From positions 1-64,000 of the forward strand of contig DF237151.1 in NCBI GenBank assembly GCA_000708835.1: a stretch of 64,000 bases of DNA. The letters run 5' to 3'. The stretch is from Klebsormidium nitens. Taxonomy: Eukaryota > Streptophyta > Klebsormidiophyceae > Klebsormidiales > Klebsormidiaceae. This document shows positions 57,883 to 64,000 of the stretch, piece by piece. The notes beneath the pieces are model-generated. The model did not search any database. It was not told the DNA's origin and saw only the letters and a list, made by a program, of their open reading frames with translations. The position numbers and the translations under genes are program-made. Positions within the stretch are counted from its first letter, which is position 1. The number at the start of each line of letters is the position of its first letter.

Positions 57883-59904
57883 GGTAGGTTGCAGTGAGTA
57901 CAGTGTTGTCGCTTTGTGTGCGGATTAGGGCCCAGGCGGATGTGCGAAGCTGGTCACTTTTGTTGTGAATTTGTCACTGTGCAACATCTTCGGGCTTTGA
58001 AGTGTACAAAGCAGGTCGTCCTTGTAAGTATAAAGTCTAGCTGATTGAGGCTTCCTTATGCAGCTGAGTGATTTGATTACTAGCTTTTCTGAGACAGTCA
58101 AGCAGATACTCAAGATACCCCGACACTGGCCGCTGGTGTTTCTCGGCCTTCACTTCAAGCTGAGCTAAGCAGGCTCGTTGCGACTCCGCACTTATGATTA
58201 CGTTCAACGGTATGTCACACAGCTAGGTCCGTGTGATGTACGTACCGGCCAGTCAGTGACTGAGTTTTCGCGCTTGAAAACGCCGTTGGATTTCAATTTG
58301 CGGCGCATTTGCGGCCGTCTACTTTTCCCAGGCTTGCCTGCACGTCGCGCTGAACATGATCAAGACCATCATGGTTAAGACAGACCGTCACAGTGACTAA
58401 TTTACACAAGTAGGCCCGGCCATATCATTGTGGTATATGGCAACATGATGCGCGGCGATAAGTAAGTCCGGTATTTTGCAGGTCAAAATGATATCGCCTC
58501 CGGCGCAATAATCCGGCTTTGCATGAATTGCATCATTTGTACGCATGCATGTCCGCTCGACATGCTGAACGTGACCAGGGAGTACAGGTACCTCACTTTC
58601 ATGATCAAACTGAATAAACGTGCACCATTTTAATTGCACCACATGCGCTATATCGAGCTGGCGGCGGCCGCGGCGGCCGGCCCGGCCGCTCAGCTGCGTT
58701 CCATGCAGTCCTTAGTATCCCCAGGCCGGCTAGCTAGTCTGATCGTTGATTGACGAGCTTTAGTGCATACTGAGATGCGTATACAGCGGTCAGATCAGTA
58801 CAAGCTAGGTACGTACGCGTTTCGTAGTGTGTTCGACAGTGCACACTTCTTCAAGCAACATACGTACATGTACCAACCGTTGCCAGGTTGAACTCTAACT
58901 TATCATTAGCTTAGCTTAGCAATGATATATAGTACGCACTGTCCGATGTGGCGCGGCCTGCATGGCCCGTCCGACGGGCCGGTCCGGGCGCCCCTTATTA
59001 CCAGGGCCGGGCCCGGCTTTGCTAGCTTATTAGGTGCGCAAACGGTGGCGGCAGCGCCGCATCCAATGTGAAGCATGGGATGTACAAGAGGATCAGAGTC
59101 AGAAGGCGCTGCACAACAACATATACATATGATCGCATGAATATAACGACTCTAAGTAGCAATGTCTAAGTCACATGCGCAAGGTCAGTTCGTGAGCTGA
59201 GTTTCTCCATCATGAACTTATGCTTACATGTCTTAGAAGTCGACCGGATCGACAGCTAAGCTGTGAGCAAGCGCCGCACGCTCAGTCGTTCAAATTAACT
59301 TAACGCCTGGAAGACGTCATGAGTGCGCTTGCTTGGCATCATTGCTTATGAACATGACCCAGCGTTCTGTTTATGACGTTCCACTAGCTGTAGTCGCAAC
59401 TCCGACGTACTGCACCGTCAGGCTCGCAAGACCTGAAGTTACATAATCACGTCGAATGACTCAGGGTGACTTCATGTCGAAGAATTCGCGCCTTCAATCG
59501 ATAATGTTACAGGTATCTACGAGCCAGTCTCGACTGCAAACAGGCTGAGGGCCTTCGCTTTCAAGCTACCTTCTTATTCCCCGTCTATCTACGGGACTAC
59601 GGCTCCTAGTATATCCACACAAACGTATCAGACGGCCTTGGGAGGACGAAACCGCCCTTCGTTCTTCCTCTAGGAGCGAAAAGCAAACATATTTACGAGT
59701 CTCTAACCTTGTGGAACGTCTACCTTGTCTCGATTCAATCCTTTTTGCTATCGAGTTCGTTAGTCATCAGGGAAACGCCTTTACATCAAGAACCTTTCGA
59801 GCAAACGCCTCCCCAAGCTGACGTGGCTCGTCCTGCTTGGTTGGTTCGACTCTTTTGCCAGAACCCGCTAAGATCCTCCATTAGCCCGTTGACGTGGCGT
59901 CTTT
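57883..59904. other. Spacer between convergent NAR1 and permease genes
   Basis: It contains both 3' ends. From about 58640 to 59040 it includes dense GC palindromes (GGCGGCCGCGGCGGCCGGCC; GGGCCGGGCCCGGC) set in otherwise mixed sequence with many CATG, GATC and TACGTA sites. From 59100 to 59700 nothing stands out. No gene was supported. Confidence 0.5.
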
Positions 59905-62900
59905 TCAATCGTCGATCGTCTTTTCCAAGGCATCCGCCTTCAGGATCGCATCGGAGTCGTAGCTCTCGTGGGTCGTGAGCGTTTTGACGGGGCCCAGGTA
60001 ACGCGTGCGGGCATACGTCACCCACAGAACGACGGCCAGAATGAAAACGGCGGCCCCGGAAACGGGCGTCCAGTTGAAAGTATCCCTGTAATTGTGGGAA
60101 AATAGTGAGATGCTGATTCATATTCAGATGGAAAGCCCTTGGATAGGGTGTGAAGAGTCTCTACGGTTCTGGCGTTAAGCAGTCTCTACGGTTCTGGCGT
60201 TAAGCAAGCAGATTGGTAGACGAGTAGGCCGGGCACGTATGTACAAAAATACGGTAGAGCAAGGGAGTAGTACCGGAAAGCCGGAACGAACAAAGTGCTT
60301 CACTAGACCGTCGGTATACTCTCAACGCCTCCAAAACTATGCGGGTCCGATGATTGAATGTCAATCAACTTCCAATGTCGGGTACTAAGGCGTTCCTTGC
60401 GGGCAATGTGCACTGGGGTTCGGAATCGGTCTCGCGTTTCATCGCTCAGCTTTAACTCCGGCGTGATTGCGGGAGCGGCTAATGCCCCTTGAAACGAAAC
60501 GTAGGAATGACAATAAGACCAACGCGCGCTCACTTGTCGATCGGGTAGAAGGTTGGAAGGCAGAAGACGACACTGCCAAAAGTCAGGTACACGACTGCCA
60601 CGCACGCGCACGGGACGCCCCACCTGGGCGGAGAAACGGCTCGCGTCAGAGACCGGGAGAAGGGTCGGGGCTTCGTAACCGGTCAGCGACAGCATTAGGG
60701 AGCCAAGCAGTGCAAAACGAATTGCGCTTTCACAACCGTGTCCTTGAGACTGTTAGATCGGAAGATCCTGTGACGAAGCCGACATCGGTTTTCGTGTTGA
60801 AATCACGTGCTGAATGTTAAGGATCAGGACCTCGCTTCGAGAAAGTTTTGGAAGCCTCTGGGGTTTGCGCTTGAAAAGTCGCAAATGCTAGCGAGAACTG
60901 CAGGGGAGCTTCGGATGAGAGCAGGAGTCCGTCTGGATTGAAAACGCTGTCTCGGATTGATTTGTGGTCGGGTTTACCGTACTACATTAGACGGCCTCCC
61001 TATTCAGCAATGCTACAAAATCAGCATGATGTTCCCGGTGTGTGAAACTCACTTTCCCAGGTGAAATGGTCCCCGGGTGAAGTTCTCCGGGCGCACGATC
61101 CGCAGGAAGATGGGAATACCGTATCCGATGTACGCGCCAATAACCCCGATGGAAGCGACCGCGTTGAAAGCGACGAAGGACTTGAGCGAAAAGAGAGAGA
61201 TGCCGATGGAGAGAATGGCGGAGACCCAGTTGGCGACGAACGGAGTGTTGGTTGCGGCGGGGGACCAGTGCAGGAATCCGCTGAGCGGAATGGCCTTGTC
61301 GCGGGTGATGGCGAACATCTGCGGAAACGGAACGGGGTTCAGTGGAAGAGGAGCAGCTTACAAACTTACAAGCACAAACTTCGATCCGATGTTCTGGGCC
61401 TCAGCATGTTCTCTTCCCGCTGGCTAGGGTCGTCTGAGAAAGTCGCGAGCAAGAGTGACGTCAGCAGAGCGACGACGTCCGCTAGATCGTCTTTTGTATC
61501 CGAAGTCTGAAGTTGGGCGCTTCCGATGCTCTCTCATCGACCATGCCAGGTGTACACCTTATCTCTTAAAGTGATTCGAATCCGTGTTTCCTTTCAAAAT
61601 TTAGCCGAACCCATCAAGCTCGACTTTTGAAACTTTTTCAAACCTTTCCGTGGACAGCAATTTTCTGTATATCGATGTTGAGGGTCTCTCCCCATTCCGA
61701 TGTGCCCATCAACTCCGTCGAAGAAGAATGCAACCGAGGGTGACGTCAGCAGAGCGATGAGGCCCTCACACTGTTTTCATGCCAATCTCAAAGAGTGACA
61801 TTTCGTTGCTTAAAACTGCGACCAAAACTTACGATTCCCGACGTGGGCGCAAACTGGCTCAGACCGCTGAAGAAGACCGCGAGCAAGGGCAACGTCAGAA
61901 GAGCAACGACGCCTGATATTTTCCAGATTTTATAGAATCTAACTTTTGAGTCAGTTTACTTTAGGACACTCACGATTCTGGACGTGGCTGCCAGCTGGCT
62001 CAGCCCGCTGAAGAAGACGGCGAGCAAGGGCAACGTCAGCAGCGCGATGACGCCCTTGACGGTGCGCCCGCCGCTGACGAACGCGTCGTAGTAGATCTGC
62101 GCGCCCGCGCTGAAGCCGCCGGTCGCGTTGCCAAGATCCAGAACGGAAGCCGGGTCCTGCGAGAGAGATATCGTGTTAGGTTAAGGGTTATGGCAACTTG
62201 ACCCAACCAGGAAAAAATGTTTGTGGTAAAAGTTTCAATCGGGTTGGGACTGCGCGCCCGCGCTGAAGCCGCCGGTCGCATTGCCGAGATCCAATACGGA
62301 AGCGGGATCCTGTGAAAATAAATTCCGTGTTAAATTACCGGTTAGGGAATGTTGACCCAACCCAGAAAAAAACGTTTGTGGCAAAACTTTTCATTGGGGT
62401 GGGACTGCGCGCCCGCGCTAAAGCAGCCGGTCGCGTTGCCGGGTTCCAGAGCGGAAGCCGGGTCCTACAACAGGGTTTTCTCAAGGTTTTGTTAGTTCCT
62501 ATAAAAGTGTGATTAGGCCGGTTTCAGACAGATTTAGTTAGTGCTAGTTTGAACGACGTAAAGTCAGACTAGAGTTTGAGAGGCTTTCAAAATGATTTAA
62601 GCAATTTCTTACAGTACGGCGTACTATCTCATGCTGAAGCTGCCGGTCGCTTTACTGAAGTACAATCAGGAGAAAGGACTCTCAGAAGGAGGATTTGAAG
62701 CTTTACGAAGGACGTGGACAGTGACGAAGCGGCCGTATTGGAGAAGCTATTGCGCGCGCAAGTGGAAGGGGCTGCTTGCTTTGCTGACACTCAAAACAGA
62801 ACTGGATCTTCTCGAAGATGGATGTGGGCTTCCAGTCCTCTTGGGCCTTTCAAGAAGAAGATCGAGAACGCGTCTTTGTGATTCAAAATGAAGGGCTTTT

Positions 62901-63971
62901 CAAGCTCCCGGCTAGGACGTCAATATCGTTTGCCGAGGTCAACATCGACGCAGGGTCCGAGGACAAAGGGGCCAGGAAAGACTTCAAAGCGCGCGAGTAG
63001 TTAACCGCTTGCGCGCTTGCGCCGGCAATTGACCACAGTCCACTTTGCAAGCGGCACAGAATGCATGATTGCACGGCGTTGCCGAAAAGGAGCTCGACCC
63101 GTTTCCTTTGTAGATTCGAGAAGTTTTGGAAGGACTTCTTCTTTGCAAGTAGACAATCTAAGACAACATCGAGACTATAATTATCATATCGAGACTATAA
63201 TTATCATTTGTGAAAATTACTATTGTAACAATCGTAATTAAGCTGCTGAAAGAAGCAGCGGGGCAAACTTGAGGTCTCACCTGGATGCAGAAAGTGAGGA
63301 CCAGGATGTATATAAAGCCGGCGATGGAAGCGGTGAAGACGGCGGTGACGATGCTCACAGGAGCCGTCCAATCGGAGCGCTCCGTCTCCTCCGTTAAGTG
63401 CGTGGCAGCCTGTGATCAGAGGAGTCAAAAACTCTGTCTTCTAGTTTCCGAATTTGCTTTTCGGCGGTGGAAAGTATAGGTTGTGATCAAAGATTAGCAA
63501 TCTCTCGACCAGATCACTGGAAGCGCTTTTATTGCCAGCGTCCGAGCGTCTGAAGTTTCGTTCTGCGATCGGCAAGCCTAGTGAGTCCGACTCCCAGATG
63601 TCTCGGTCTGATGTATAAAGCTCAACCATTCAGAACCGCCCGGCCGAAGTGGTCGATAAATAAAGCTGCATGCTTCAGATGTTAATGTTACAGATGCCAA
63701 ATAACGGGTCGCATGCGCAGAAATGTTGATTACAGAAGCAAAGCTCGACGAATGTGTGACCACGGCCGGGCAACATTTGAGTTTAACACGCCCATTTTAA
63801 GGGGCATGATCGTCCATTCACGTCATTCACACCGGCCACTCACGTCGTAAGCGCAGAGTGTGAACTGGCTCATGAGCATCCCCAGGATGAAGACGTAGAA
63901 CTTGTTGTGGACGCCGGTCCCGGTCGCTGGCTCGTAGTGCGTGAACACGAACTTGGCGGACTGCTTCTCCT
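59905..63971 (-). CDS. BAT1: BAT1-like amino-acid/GABA permease, N-terminus beyond window
   Basis: Six exons are inside the window: 63971-63844, 63409-63281, 62156-61974, 61318-61053, 60623-60534 and 60085-59905 (TGA). All phases agree. They encode about 325 residues of an expected about 520; the first exons lie past 64000. The protein is an APC-superfamily permease closest to plant BAT1/GABP, which moves amino acids such as GABA across membranes. Seen in order: KFVFTHYEPATGTGVHNK, GMLMSQFTLCAYDAATHLTE-EET, ATSRIMFAITRDKAIPLS, FNAVASIGVIGAYIGYGIPI, GPFHLGKWGVP and a last membrane segment before a charged tail (SYDSDAILKADALEKTIDD). Plant homologues read very similarly around the TEET and SRD blocks. 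The introns beside the third visible exon are filled with decayed copies of its two ends. Confidence 0.92.
61420..61973 (-). repeat. Decayed copies of permease exon tail plus donor (61974 boundary)
   Basis: The real tail on the plus strand reads ACGATTCTGGACGTGGCTGC, then GCTCAGCCCGCTGAAGAAGA. A close copy lies at 61828-61916 (ACGATTCCCGACGTGGGCGC, CTCAGACCGCTGAAGAAGAC, GCAAGGGCAACGTCAGAAGA). More eroded traces lie at about 61733-61765 and 61425-61490, each retaining the phrase GTGACGTCAGCAGAGCGA. Confidence 0.85.
62157..62665 (-). repeat. Decayed copies of permease exon acceptor and head (62156 boundary)
   Basis: The real head on the plus strand reads CTGCGCGCCCGCGCTGAAGC, CGCCGGTCGCGTTGCC and GGAAGCCGGGTCCTGC. 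Copies occur at about 62244-62312 and 62403-62467 with the same order and the same flanking intron text (TTAGGTTA..., GTTGACCCAACC, AAAACGTTTGTGG). A last trace lies at about 62632-62660. Spacing is about 155-160 bp. Confidence 0.92.
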
Positions 63972-64000
63972 CTGCAGATAAGGTGTACATATGGGCGTGA

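Noticed and set aside
1-64000. tRNA, rRNA and CRISPR arrays
   Set aside because: I looked for T-arm-like GGTTCGANNCC patterns with matching stems and for regular short repeats with unique spacers. None was convincing, and the regular repeats are exon-boundary copies.

Overview
This window is nuclear DNA from a green plant lineage, most likely a streptophyte alga of the Klebsormidium type. Every confident gene is split by short GT-AG introns (about 100-1,000 bp). The set mixes plant-lineage genes (HD-Zip factor, DUF3527-like protein, ALDH22A1-type aldehyde dehydrogenase, BAT1-like amino-acid permease) with a plastid formate/nitrite transporter of the NAR1 type, a family I know from algae and some bryophytes but not seed plants. 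The genus is inference; the lineage is well supported.

Layout. 5-2512 (-): a SWIM-type Cys/His protein, possibly transposon-related. 2.5-6.1 kb: spacer with an inverted repeat and a hAT-like MITE that keeps a perfect 8-bp target duplication. 6992-10021 (+): homeodomain-leucine zipper factor. 13338-19270 (-): 1,261-residue protein with a DUF3527-like C-terminus. 22360-24586 (-): F-box protein, divergent from 25357-34667 (+): PRMT7 arginine methyltransferase. 35380-42984 (+): ALDH22A1-type dehydrogenase. 44893-51151 (-): plastid ferredoxin-nitrite reductase. Divergent from it lie 53567-53842 (+), a small LYR-motif protein, and 53852-57882 (+), a NAR1-type transporter; these two ORFs are only 9 nt apart. 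59905-63971 (-): BAT1-like amino-acid permease, cut by the window end.

Functionally, nitrite reductase and the plastid nitrite transporter form a nitrite-assimilation pair: nitrite would enter the plastid through NAR1 and be reduced to ammonium by NiR. The 9-nt LYR/NAR1 spacing suggests a dicistronic mRNA.

The most striking pattern is inside introns. Next to many exons, in at least five genes, there are tandem, progressively decayed copies of the exon-intron boundary (acceptor plus exon head on the upstream side, exon tail plus donor on the downstream side), spaced about 80-175 bp. They look like fossils of repeated boundary-spanning duplications that lengthened the introns while splicing kept the innermost site. 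Gene models were assembled by hand from splice sites, phase and family resemblance. Each complete model has a total CDS length divisible by three.
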